Part shown: positions 49,810-61,541 of the stretch, one piece after another
How the letters are laid out: every line of letters begins with the position of its first letter
Numbering within the stretch: the stretch's first letter is position 1
Assembly: GCA_023101725.1 (NCBI GenBank)
Contig: JALJCO010007127.1
Span: 744,001 to 808,000 of the forward strand
Direction of reading: 5' to 3'
Origin: Atherinomorus stipes
Taxonomy: Eukaryota; Chordata; Actinopteri; Atheriniformes; Atherinidae
DNA: 64,000 bases
The notes under the pieces: model-generated
Database searches by the model: none
The model's input: only the letters and a program-made list of their open reading frames with translations
Told to the model about the DNA's origin: nothing
Made by a program: the position numbers and the translations under genes

Positions 49810-49864
49810 TAGCTAGCTAGCTAGCTACATGGACAGCTAGCTAGCTAAGTAGACATCTAGCTAC
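49810..49864. repeat. (TAGC)n tetranucleotide repeat, interrupted
   Basis: Two clean TAGC runs are separated by short substituted units; the sequence is self-complementary and can form hairpins. Confidence 0.9.
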
Positions 49865-52642
49865 CTAAATTTGTTTGTCATTGCAAACTGTATATAAACC
49901 GAAACAACTTTGCTTGAGGCACACTTCCACATAGCACATTCCATAAATTTATGTCATGAATAGGCTACAGTCAAATAAAAATACATAAAATCTTAAAACA
50001 GAGAAGCTGTTATACTGTATTTTGGAGACTGTGCTCATGTATTTACAGTAGCCTAGTAGTACAGTTTATACAAAAGTCTAATCGATAAAACCTTAACAAG
50101 TATAGATGTTAGCAGAGTGTGCATGCTAATGCACTGGTTGGCACTTGTTAGTTTTCCAAGTCTTTGGGTTTAAATGAATTCTTATGGAAGAGCAGCTAGA
50201 GGTTTTTGCCAAAAACAATACATTTAAGAACCATTTCTAAAATTTCACATTTCATGCTAAAGCTGCAAATCAAGTTTGGAAATGATCATAGTCTGAAAGA
50301 CTCACTCTATAGAAGCCACACGCATCTAAACAATATTTACAGGAGCCACACAGCCTGCAGGGTACCAACTCTAAATGCACAATTAACATAGCAATTAAAT
50401 ACACCTATGATTATGCACAATGATCCAGACCTACTGAAGATTACTAGAAAGCAGATGAAGTGCTTGTAGATTCACAGCACACAATAACTTGAGCCCCTGC
50501 CTTTGTTCTAGCAGTAATTAATACACCACCCGAGTTTGATCCTCAGATCTTCTGATCTAATCAAATATGGCATGCTATTTCCAAAGCTTTGTTCGCGAAG
50601 GATATTCTCATGCAAATCAAACTAAAGTGAGGCGATGTTAAATATCCATCACTCAAGATCACACAGTTTTGCCGACTTTTTCCTCCTCCCTGTGCTTAAC
50701 ATCCCCTCCTCACTTTGATGGAAACATTTATATTGGAAAACAAAATCAAAGAGACCTTAATAGATTATGCCAAATTATAGAGTGAAAGGAAAAAAATGGA
50801 GCATAATTTTAATTGAGTAATGTTTGCATGTGAATGTGATTGGTAATGTGGAAAAAGAAAAAGAGTTGAAGAGAGAAAAAGAGCGGCGCCTTTAAATCCC
50901 ATCTCCCCCGATGAAGGCTATGCAAATGACCCTGAAGAGCTGAACCCCACCTCACACTCCAAATTCGGCAATGGGCCTGTTTAATTAGTATTTTAATCTA
51001 TCCCGGTGATTCCACTCAGTCCACAATCTATGCAGAATTCAATCTAATTAAGGACGCTACTTTTAGGATAATCATCCATCTCCCTCGCTCTTCCTCTGTC
51101 GCCTTTTCTCTTTCTGGTTATTAAGGATTCTGGAAACATTGATCATCCTATCATCCCATCAACATGGCAGGAGAGGGGACATTTTCTGTCTTAGGTGTCA
51201 GCCAGTGGTTTCAGAGGGATGGCTAAAAGGAGCATAAAGAAAACTGAGAGAGTTGGAAAGGTCAAATATACATTTAAAGTCTCCAAAGTATAAAGAGCCA
51301 CAGAAAAGAAGAAGACAGAGGACAAAAAGGACAATCTTCTGCTATTAGTGAGAGGGAAAAGATTCTCATTTTCAGTGCCTGTTACCACCCCTGCATTTAG
51401 TCACAGACATATTGGCTCACCGTGGATAGTTCCAGTACCTGCTCGGTCCTAGCGCTGTTTAGGAGGGGGTAATGAGAGAGGTAATTGGGCCCAGCTGGGC
51501 GAGGGCGTAGGTGGTGGAGGAAGGCCAAGCTGCTTAAAGGTCATACAACGTTTTGGTCCTAATGAGGACCCCTCTGGGGTTGCAACACGTCATGAGTCAA
51601 CCTACGAAAGATTAGCTGAGCGATCAACACATATGTGTCACAGTGGAAACAGCTCAGGTTTGACTGACAAGCTGACATTAACCATCCTATAGTAAAACTA
51701 AAGAAGCCTGAAGGTCAATGTGAATCAAAGCTAAAAACTCTCCAATCAACCTGAGGGGAAGGATAGTCTCACAACAACCACTTTAAATGTAAATACAATG
51801 TACTTGCCAAGCTCATTAGTTGGTGACTGGATGGATTGGGGCTGCAGTTACAATCCAGCCAATGGATTGCTTGTTCTTTCACTGGCTGTACAGATAACAG
51901 CCTACAGCTTCTCTTTTTGGTCACCTCTTCTATTAACCTCCCTCTGGAGCTCACTCTCTTTCTCTTACTCTGCTCATGGATGCGCACACAAGGATTTTGT
52001 AGGTTTCAAATTAGCGACCAAATACTCCTGACAGGCTGTGGAAAAGAGATGTCAGGTCTGATTTCAGAGAGGCCCCTCCAGCCATTTTAACAGGCATCGC
52101 CTAAGTCTATTTAGTCTGATTTCTAATGTCTAGATTTGATCCTTGTTGCTTATTTGATTCTTTTTGTTTCCAAATCAGATTGAGCCAAGAAATATTGAGA
52201 ATTATTAACACTTTGAAATTAAGCCTTTAAAAAAAAAAAAAAGATTATAATGACATTTTCCTACTTTTTAGGTGTGCCTGTAATAATTTTGAACTTTTTA
52301 GATATGATCATTTGCATCAAAAATATGTCCTGTCCACAAAATGTAGCATTTCTTTTTTCCTCTGCTTAATCATTTTTCGCATTTGCAAGTGAATAAAAAA
52401 GGCAAGACAGAAGTAAATATTGAATTTTTTCAATGAGGTAACCAACATTTCTATGCCCTGCTGTTGTGTAAAAACCAATTGCAACATGTCTAAAATGAAA
52501 TCAGATCTCAGTTGCAAAAGTTATTCACTGCAAATGTGTTTGGCTGGACTGTAAGCTGAGACACAAGTTGCTTTGCTGTTTTTATTTTTGCATTAATAAC
52601 CCCAGTTATTTTAGAACTTCAACTAAATATCAAATAGCTTAA

Positions 52643-53264
52643 AGGGATATTGTGTAAGTTCTCCTGTGTTTTATTCATAAAAACTGATTATTTGGTTCAA
52701 AAGTGTTTTTTCATTAATCAGTAATCACTCCCATCAACAAACTGAAGTGCTCCTCTAAGTTCTAAATTTGCCGTTCGTATCATTCATTTATACATCGAGC
52801 GGGTCGGCTCAGTGAAGGCTGCCATGTCGTATCGCCATGTTTTTGCGTTCGGGAGAAGCGTGACGGTAGGAAAACACAGAAACTCACCGGACACACCGGA
52901 GTTTTCAGCTCAGTTCGAGGTAATGCCTTTGAAAAGTCACCGCGCTGCAGTGGGGGAGAGACTAGCGTCTCACTGACGCTGGGTTCACGTGCAGTCGGGC
53001 AGACGGCCGTTGGTAACAAACCAGATGTCATTTTAATCAATAAAGCCGAGCGAAAGACGGTAAAACATGGGTCAGGGAAAACAATACGACATCGCCATGA
53101 CAACAAATCAGATGTGGACTGATGTCACTGTAACTGACGGACCACATCTTCACATAGAGGCCGGTGATAACTTTACATGCATAGGCTGTCGTCGGTCTGC
53201 CCGGTTTCACGCGAACGCAGCATGAGAAGTACGAGGGAGCTGCTCCCGATTACACAGTGTCCCT
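52643..53264. mobile_element. TTAA-flanked foldback element
   Basis: The element is 622 bp between TTAA at 52639-52642 and TTAA at 53265-53268. Its ends are AGGGATATTGTGTAA and, inverted, AGGGACACTGTGTAA (13 of 15). Inner inverted copies are visible: ATGTCGTATCGCCATG near 52823 matches the reverse strand near 53090, and GCTGGGTTCACGTG near 52978 matches the reverse strand near 53215. The interior is CpG-rich compared with the intron. The open frames here, including 108 codons on the minus strand, have no recognised domain. Confidence 0.65.
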
Positions 53265-55888
53265 TTAAGCATGTGCAAATACAGTTTCCATAAAGTAGAT
53301 TGAATACAGCCAGAAACATTTCAGCCTCAACCTCTGAATTATTGCAACTGCTGTCATAGCAGCATTACTTATCTATAAAAGTACAGGCATTATAGAACAT
53401 TAGAAGTGCAGTGGGGAGATGTTTGCTTTCAACCATCTTTGTTAAGCTACAGAAACAGAGACATACTGCAGAACCTCATATGGGACTTGTTGAAGAAGAG
53501 GAAAAGGCCAATTCAATCATCAATCTAAAGGCTGATTGAGAAGTTAGCTACTTTTTGTTGACATGCACACTAATGAAGGAGCATTATGGAAAAAAAACAG
53601 CCCAGCAGACATTCAAGTTATATGACCTTTTAAATAGCTGTGTCACTCGTGCTTGAAAAAAATTTAAATGGTGAGACATAATTTGATTAAAATGCTGCTT
53701 TTCTCTGCCATATGTTGAAAACTGAAGCCATTGTGCACTGCATGTCATAGGTTTTAATAACAATTCACAAATGGTTATCATGAAGTCATCAGAGCTTAAA
53801 GTCATGAATATATATATTCATTTTTCTGGTATAAGACAGGCTTGTAATTGTTAGAGGCAATATAAATTCAGCATCAGGAGACAAATTACCCACTGCAGGC
53901 TGTAAGTATTTTGTATTTCAACACAGCACAGCAGCAAGCTCTGTCACATGATCATTATGCTGCCTCTTTGGCCAAATGGGGGTATACAGTTGACAAAATG
54001 CATATTTCACCACCCTCAGATTGATCTGTTAATATTGAATAACATCCTCATCCATTCCATCTATCTGCCCCTTCCTCCGCTGTTCCTTAGGTCGTCCATA
54101 TTCACCACTTCCATCACTCCATCCGTCACTCCAACAAAACAAAATGAAAGTGTTTATTGCAGAGGAGGGCTGATGCTCACGCCTCTCCACAGCCGTTAGC
54201 CTTATCAGCAGGCAATCGCTCCGATATTAAAGTTGCCATTCCGCCCATCACTTTCCCCTTGCACATATGATGGCTGTCTCTACCTATCAGAGGTACAGAC
54301 TGGAGAGAAGAGGAAGGGAGGGAGGGGGAGGAAAGGAGAGGGAGATGCACCTGATCCCCCTGACAGATAAGATGCATGGCAACCCATTTTTCAGTCAAAA
54401 CCCTGGGAGAGAAACAAAAACAATGATATTCCTTCAAGGCTGAGTGTATGAAAAAGCACAGAGCTGACTGCAGAGAGGAAGCATATTCATTACATGTATG
54501 ATATGAGCACATATGTGGCTCCTTTACATCTTACATCTGCTCACTGATGCTTATCAAAATGTAAATCAGTTTGCAGATATAAGCTGGTTAATCTTATTTT
54601 CTCCACCTTATACACAGTTTAGTTCCCCGAATAAAAGATCCCACTGGTAAAAACAAAATATTGCAACAAAAACGTCATTTTTTGTTTTAACCATTTTGTT
54701 CACACAGTGATGGATTTTTACACTACAAGTCATTGCATAAGCAAATTAGCAGTTAGCGCCATTGCATCTTGAAAAAAACAATTTTAAAGACTGAGCCGAT
54801 CCAACTGGCTGGGTTGGACTTAGTGATCAGAAACTGAGTTCTTGTAACATTAGTAATATAATATTAGCTGTTTGCTTGTGGATTCACGCTGAGGAGAGAG
54901 AAGAAACTGGACCACAGGTGAGCAGCTGCAGTCAGGAAATCGGTCTAGATAGAGGCGTGGCTAATTTGCATATTAATAGATCTGTTAATGAGACAGAGGT
55001 GACACAGGGTCATTTTAACATGTGAAAGATTTGTCTTAGGAGCTTAATAAATGTATAAAGAATGAGTTAAACATTAACATTGCTGTTGTGTGACGTCAGT
55101 AATATTTGATCAACCTACAATTCAATTGGAGTATTAAAAACTACAGTAATTCAGAATGATTTAGAGATCATACAAATGATAGGGAAAACATGATAAATAG
55201 CTAAAGATTACACTAAACTTATCTTTGTTTCTTTTATTATTCAATCAAAAACTTGATGGATTAATTAACTGGTTTAAATCAGTGTATAGACACTGTATAC
55301 TGTAGGTGTACAAAAGTCAGAAAAGACTTTCTTAAGATTTCTTAAAATTGCTTACTGACAGTTTACAAAACTCCAAAGTTATTTATGTATGGGGCATAAT
55401 AATAATAATAACAATAATATAAATAAAACAGTCAGTTAAAAAGGTTTATGATTGTTACTGTTTATGAAACTCCTTGAACAGAAATCAGTTTCCAATAGAA
55501 GTAACAGTTTGTGTTCATAGGTTCAAAAGTCTGTAAGGGACACAAATTCTGAGTATTAATCACATAAACAACTGGGAGACAAACATATACAACTATTAGT
55601 TCTGGAGTAACTCCAAATACAATATTACTGAGTAACTAAGGGTGCAACACATTTTGTTGGAGACAAAAGCTAAATTCCATGCGCTGAAAAGTAATGGTAG
55701 ATCACTTGTTCCTTGCTTTGCAAAAACGTCTGCTTTTAAAATGTTTGTGGTTGATAATATGGGAAACTAGCTGGGGTGCACTGTCAAGATAATTTGACCA
55801 TTTTCTAGAACAGACCACTTTCTTGGAGTCTTGCAAGCAAGATTTCAAATTTACTGTAAAATTAAGTTCTTTCCGCATAAAAACACTA

Positions 55889-55916
<28 letters not shown>
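55889..55916. repeat. Poly-C run of 28
   Basis: There are 28 consecutive C on the plus strand, hence 28 G in the ptprn2 primary transcript. True length may differ because such runs are hard to sequence. Confidence 0.9.
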
Positions 55917-55919
<3 letters not shown>

Positions 55920-58900
55920 CTGTAAAGAAATTTTAAGGACACAATACACAGCTTTACTCTGCCATGGGCTCCACAACGACTACTTAACCAAGAAACTAAT
56001 GAGAGACAAATTATGAAGTGCACAATAATGGATGAATCTCTAAAAAAGTGCTTGCCTTCTCTGTGTGATGGAGGACAAAGAAAGGAGTTATTTGAGGCTG
56101 ATCAAATCAATCAATATGACAGGTTTCTGAATGTCTATGAATTAACTGTTGTGACTCTGGATTTAATTCTGAACTAACTACTTAACAGCAGAAAAATATG
56201 ACAATTCATTCACTATTAGTTAAATGTTACTTAAATTTTTGAGTACCTTATGAAAACATATGAATCATATGAAACATATGAATATGAAAACATATTAATC
56301 ATTAAGGGTTTTATAACTTAATGATCACTTAAATTACCTACCCTTTTGGTTTCCTCACATGTAGTAGAGCATTGCATTGAACTCTTACTGAGTATTGAAC
56401 CACTATTTCATCATTACTCGTCCATTAGTTGCCAACTGAAGCCAGGCTTTGCTTTACATATGATAAAAGTGCGTTTCTTATATTATGCCTTATTATACTG
56501 ATCCATCCATCCATGCTTGAAACCTGTGAAGCAACTGAGACAGCTAACTCACATTTACTATCCTAAATGTTTAATAATTAGGCAAGTGCTAAGGGTTCAT
56601 TGGTTACTTCTTAATGTGCTAATCTTTCATCAATTATTAATTAAGTACATTTGTTTAGGAATTACTCATTAACTAAAGGTTAATTAGAACTGCAGTTACT
56701 TTCTTATTTAACTAATTTGTTCAGTTGTAAGTCCTCAAATATATCTTACCAACACTTTGAAGTCATTTCATATTTAGCTGATTTTTGAAAAACTGTTTTC
56801 ATCATTCTTAACACCAAATAATTAAATGAAAATAATCCTCCGAAAAGTACAGTAACACATCTATGAATCTGGCATTTGTGTTTGATTGGAGTTTTTAGTA
56901 GACTAATCATTGAGAAATTTTGTGATTCATTCATTTGCTATCAGTCAACTGATCATTTCTGCACTGATTAATATACAGTATGTCACAAGAGTATTGTGGC
57001 TCTCAAATAACTCACACCTTAATATTAATAGTTTACACAGTTGATCATCTAAAATATGAGTAAAAGTAGACAGAGAGAGAGTTGTTTAATCTTTTAGAAA
57101 GTCATATGGAGCAGTAAGCCAAATAATTAAACCAATCTCCTTTCTCTCTTTCATCCCAACATGACGATAGCCATGACATCATTAGACTCAAATGTCCAAT
57201 AATCAGTGCCAATCATAAACCACCATGCCTGTCACATGGTAGGATCACGCTGTTAACATCAGGGGTCCTGACTGGCTCACTGTTTATACGCCCTGATCGA
57301 TCGTTTCCTGTGGATAAGCCAACAGTGCTCCCCAACAAGCCAACTGCTGTTATTCAGCCTGAATCAACACACAAGGAACCTTTGCTATCTAACTAAAACC
57401 TGCTCATAAACTCTGCTGCAAAATAAAGCAACCTGTTTTCTGGTTTATAGATAGAAGTCAACGCTGGAGCTCCCAGTTCTGAGCTCCTGTAATGGCTGCA
57501 GTCATGCAATCAGCAGGCGCTTTAGGTCTACTACAGAAACTATCAAACGCTTTACAGACCCCTCGCCTTTCAAGCAAAGCACATATGACATCTATAATTG
57601 CATCCCTCCCTATTAGAAAGCCCTTTTAACGATGGTGGAATAATACACCTAGATGAGTTTTTGCCTGCTGCTCTTGAGCCAACAGATGCACACAAACACA
57701 GCCCCACACACATACATGATATCTGTTTCTTCGCCGGCTGGTTGATTAATAGATTGTGGCTGCTCTGACACTCTGTGTAGAATAGGCATTTTGCCTCTGA
57801 TAGGTGCTGACACCAATTCTTCACGGACTGCAGGAGAGCAGGGAACAGAGGCAGCACTGGCAAATGACTTGGATGGCAGACACCTCCAGATGTGGGAGAA
57901 AGCCCATGGATGTCACTCTGCATTCTCACCAGGACATGCTCAGATCGTTTACGCTGCCTTTCAGAGATGACAATCTGCAGATGTGTGACATACGCAACGC
58001 AAATCACACCTGACAGTCGTGCAAAAAGAGGAAAGAGATTTGTGGATTACAGTTAGTGATGAGGTAAACAATGCACATCTGAAGCAATCGTGGTGATCAG
58101 AAGTCCATCATGCTGGAGAGGATTTTGGATGAATCTTTACAAGAGCACATGGTGTCAGATTTACTGTCACCGCAACATCGCATTAAACCCATCTACTGTA
58201 ACTGAAACTTACTGTGACACTGCACCCTAAAGCTGGATGAAAAGCATTGCTAACAGGTCTTTTCTTCTGCAACACGTACATCAGAATGATTACAAGATGT
58301 GATATATTTTGCTGATGTTTGTGTGATAGACGATGAAAACATCTGGAGGTTTGCCACTGTTTAAGGGAAGCCTACTGGGGAAAATGCTTATCTGAGGAAG
58401 AGATGGCAAAGCTGACACACAGAGCTGCACACACACATACATCCACGCACACACTCTTGCTCTGCTTCCCCACTGAGGGCACTCTGACAGAGGCAGCCCT
58501 ACCTGTCACTGTGGTAGCAATTATCCTGCAGGCTCTCTCCACGGACCGTCTCCTGCAGGTCTCCACATTACTAACCACATCACTGAGCACACACACACAG
58601 AGTATGCAAGCTGACACACAGGAGGGCACACCCACAAGTATACATACTGTATTTGCAGATGCACACACATATTTCATCCGCAATTCGCTCTCCTCAAACT
58701 AATGGCTTGAACGAATCGCAATGACGTGCTGTTGCAGACATCCTGCTTAAGCCAGGAGAAACACACATCATCCTGTGGAGGTGGGTACTCATGCAAGCAT
58801 GCACACGCACTTCCCCCATGTTTTATTGTAGATAATTGCATTATCTTAGGTGAGGCAGCTCAGATGTCTACAAATATACACACCGATGAAATAAATAAAT

Positions 58901-59584
58901 CAATAAATATGCATAAGCCATCATAAGGCAGGCTTGTAAATAAGAAGTGACTTTAACATAAAGCCAGGATATGTGCTCCAGTGAGTCAAAGGTAATTCTG
59001 GCATACTGGGGGAGAAAAACGGGCATGCCCAGAAAGACAGAATGACCATTTAGGTTGCAGGGAGGTCTCCTTGAGGAATCAATTGATCTGTTTCATGCTG
59101 GTTCACTAGAGCCTGAATACATACCAGCCTGAGTTTCTCAAACAGGTTGACTGTACAGAGCTGAGAAGGGTAATTTGAGAGAAAGGGAAAAAAAGAAAAG
59201 AAAAGGAGCTCAATGTGACCTCATTACCGTAGATTTGTTCCGACTGTCATTAGGAATCACAAATGCCATCACTCAAGTCAGGAACAAGAAGGAGAGGATG
59301 GGGTGAGTAAGCAGGACTGGTTAGAGGGAAGAAGCTGGCACTGATGGTAATCAAGTATATTTGATCTAAAAAAAATAACATCTATCATCAACAATCTGTA
59401 TACATAACACATTCAGTAGGAATGCTCAAGCAGATAAAGGATAAAGATGTGAGATAGCACCGGATAATACAGTAAGTAGCATCACACCTAAAACTTTTAA
59501 CACCATATGTGCTTTACAGTAACAATTTGATACTCAGCTGTTAAAGAAAGAAAGACAGAAAGAAAGAAGCTTGAAAGGCTAGAT

Positions 59585-59630
59585 GGCAATAGTTCCTTAT
59601 TCCTTAAGGCAATAGTTCCTTATTCCTTAA
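59585..59630. repeat. 23-bp perfect tandem duplication
   Basis: Two adjacent identical 23-bp copies begin GGCAATAGTTCC and end CCTTAA, followed by a poly-A run of about 20. Confidence 0.95.
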
Positions 59631-60544
59631 AAAAAAAAAAAAAAAAAAGAAGTGGGTTTTTACCTGGACAAATCAGAGTGTAGGGCCAAGTTAAACCAGG
59701 GATGGATTGGAATTGGGCCAAAGAACTACAGATATAATTCCTACAGCCATACACAGTTATTGTCCACATAAGAGGCCATCAAAAGTTTCAGTAAAGGAAA
59801 CCAAATATGATACACTAACATCAGTCATAGCACATTTTTTTGCCAAAAACATTTCTTTTTGGAGCAAATGATGAGGTCACAATGTCTTTCAAGGGAAGAT
59901 GTTAAAACAGATGGATGGGTTGCCAAAATGCTACCCACTCAGCAGAGGTTGTTAAACAGATACATTCGACCACTTGCCAAATATACAGTGTCATAGTCTA
60001 GGCAAAAAAAAAAAAAAAGAATGACAGCTGCATTTTGGTTGGCAATTATTTTCCATGAGGTAGTGTTGCTTTATGTGAAGAGAACTGTGATCAGTGGTCA
60101 TCAAACTGTAGTCCACGACTATTTCTAACCCTGATCATGTATTTTCAAATACCTAAACCTAAAGATGGACTTTACATATTAATTGTAACTATTTGCTGTG
60201 TGGGAGTAAAGAAGAAGAAGAGAGAAGATTTCACACACACCAATGCAAAATAGCACTTTATTTGAGCTTTTGGTCTAGTTGGTAGACCTTCTTCAGAGCA
60301 TACTGTACCAGACACAACAATAAATGGCAGGTAAAGACAAGTCAGTCCTTTTCTAATCATTGGCAGTATGTAAAACACCTGTGTGCAATCATCTGGCAAA
60401 ATATTCTGGGAGTAGTTTTGTAGTTCATAAGCTGTGAGGCTTACATGTAGATGCCTTCTCAAAATGTCACAGATGAATATAACACAGTAAACAAAGAAGA
60501 AAACAAACAAACAATCAAGAAACTGCTAATATTAATTTAAAAAA

Positions 60545-60790
60545 TTGGGCTCTGCATTTGACCCATCCCTAGTAGGTTACAGGAGAACAGTGGGCTGCCA
60601 TGTTTTCAGCGCCCGGGAGCAGCTGGGGGGTTAAGGGCCTCGCTAAATCCTAGTTGTTCCCCTCTTTTGGCACTCCAGGGACACAAACCCAGATCTTCCA
60701 GACCAAGTCCACCTCTGACTTCCCCTTAAATACTACTTAGGACATGATTTGAACCAGCAATCTCTCTCCTGCAGGGCAAGGTTAGCTCCT
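60545..60790 (-). mobile_element. SINE-like repeat, second family copy
   Basis: On the minus strand it opens with a tRNA-like head containing a B-box-like GGTTCAAATCA near 60750. On the plus strand it contains AGTGGGCTGCCATG, GCGCCCGGGAGCAGCTGGGG and GTTAAGGGCCTCGC, strings typical of a widespread fish repeat. Ends and duplications are not clear. Confidence 0.5.
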
Positions 60791-61469
60791 AAATCTCTGT
60801 TGAATCAGGACAAAATGACCAGCAACTTCTGCTCAAACAGAAAATCTGACATAAAGTTGGATTGAAAAACAGTGCAGGTGGTTTGACTGACCTGCTGTAA
60901 GAGATCTGCTTAAGTTTTATGCAACATTTTTTCAAGCAGAAATATATATTTTCTTCTTCCCATGATAACAAGTTCTCCTCCCACACTGTTTAAGCATTTT
61001 AGCACAAGTCAAGATTATTGTAATTAGTTTAGATTTTAGATTAGTGTAAAGAAATAAAAACAAGCCAGAGGGCATTTCTTCGCTAAAACAGAGATGGTAA
61101 TAGATTTAGCCAAACTGTACTGGCCAGCACAGTAGAGATAATCCATTTTATACGATGACCTCATTCAACTGTGTTAACATCCTAAGCTAAACAATATATT
61201 TGCATTGAATAAAAACTGTGATAACTTCATCATATTATTTACCACAAAATATTTAATCACTGCAAGGCAATTAACCCCTTAAAGGCAGGGGAGGAGATCC
61301 TGGAAAAACGGTTCGACCAAGCCACATTTAAAAAAATACCACCCCACAGGTGATATATTTTTTAAATTTTTGTGTCAGAGCATTTAATTATTGCCTGCAA
61401 TTGGGGTGTGAAGAAGACTTTAAGCAATATAGTCAAAGCAATATAGTATTTTCATTGAATTACTGCCAC

Positions 61470-61470
<1 letters not shown>

Positions 61471-61537
<67 letters not shown>
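61471..61537. repeat. (TA)n microsatellite, about 33 units
   Basis: An uninterrupted TA array of about 66 bp creates a spurious IYIY-repeat open frame on the plus strand. Confidence 0.97.

Positions 61538-61541
<4 letters not shown>

Noticed and set aside
57570..58007. 145-codon minus-strand open frame
   Set aside because: There is no family similarity, no convincing flanking splice sites and low-complexity segments.
58372..58702. Opposed open frames with a donor-like acag|gtaggg on the minus strand near 58497
   Set aside because: I tested it as the missing upstream ptprn2 ectodomain exon. The translation does not follow the family, and the region is CA/TG-repeat rich.
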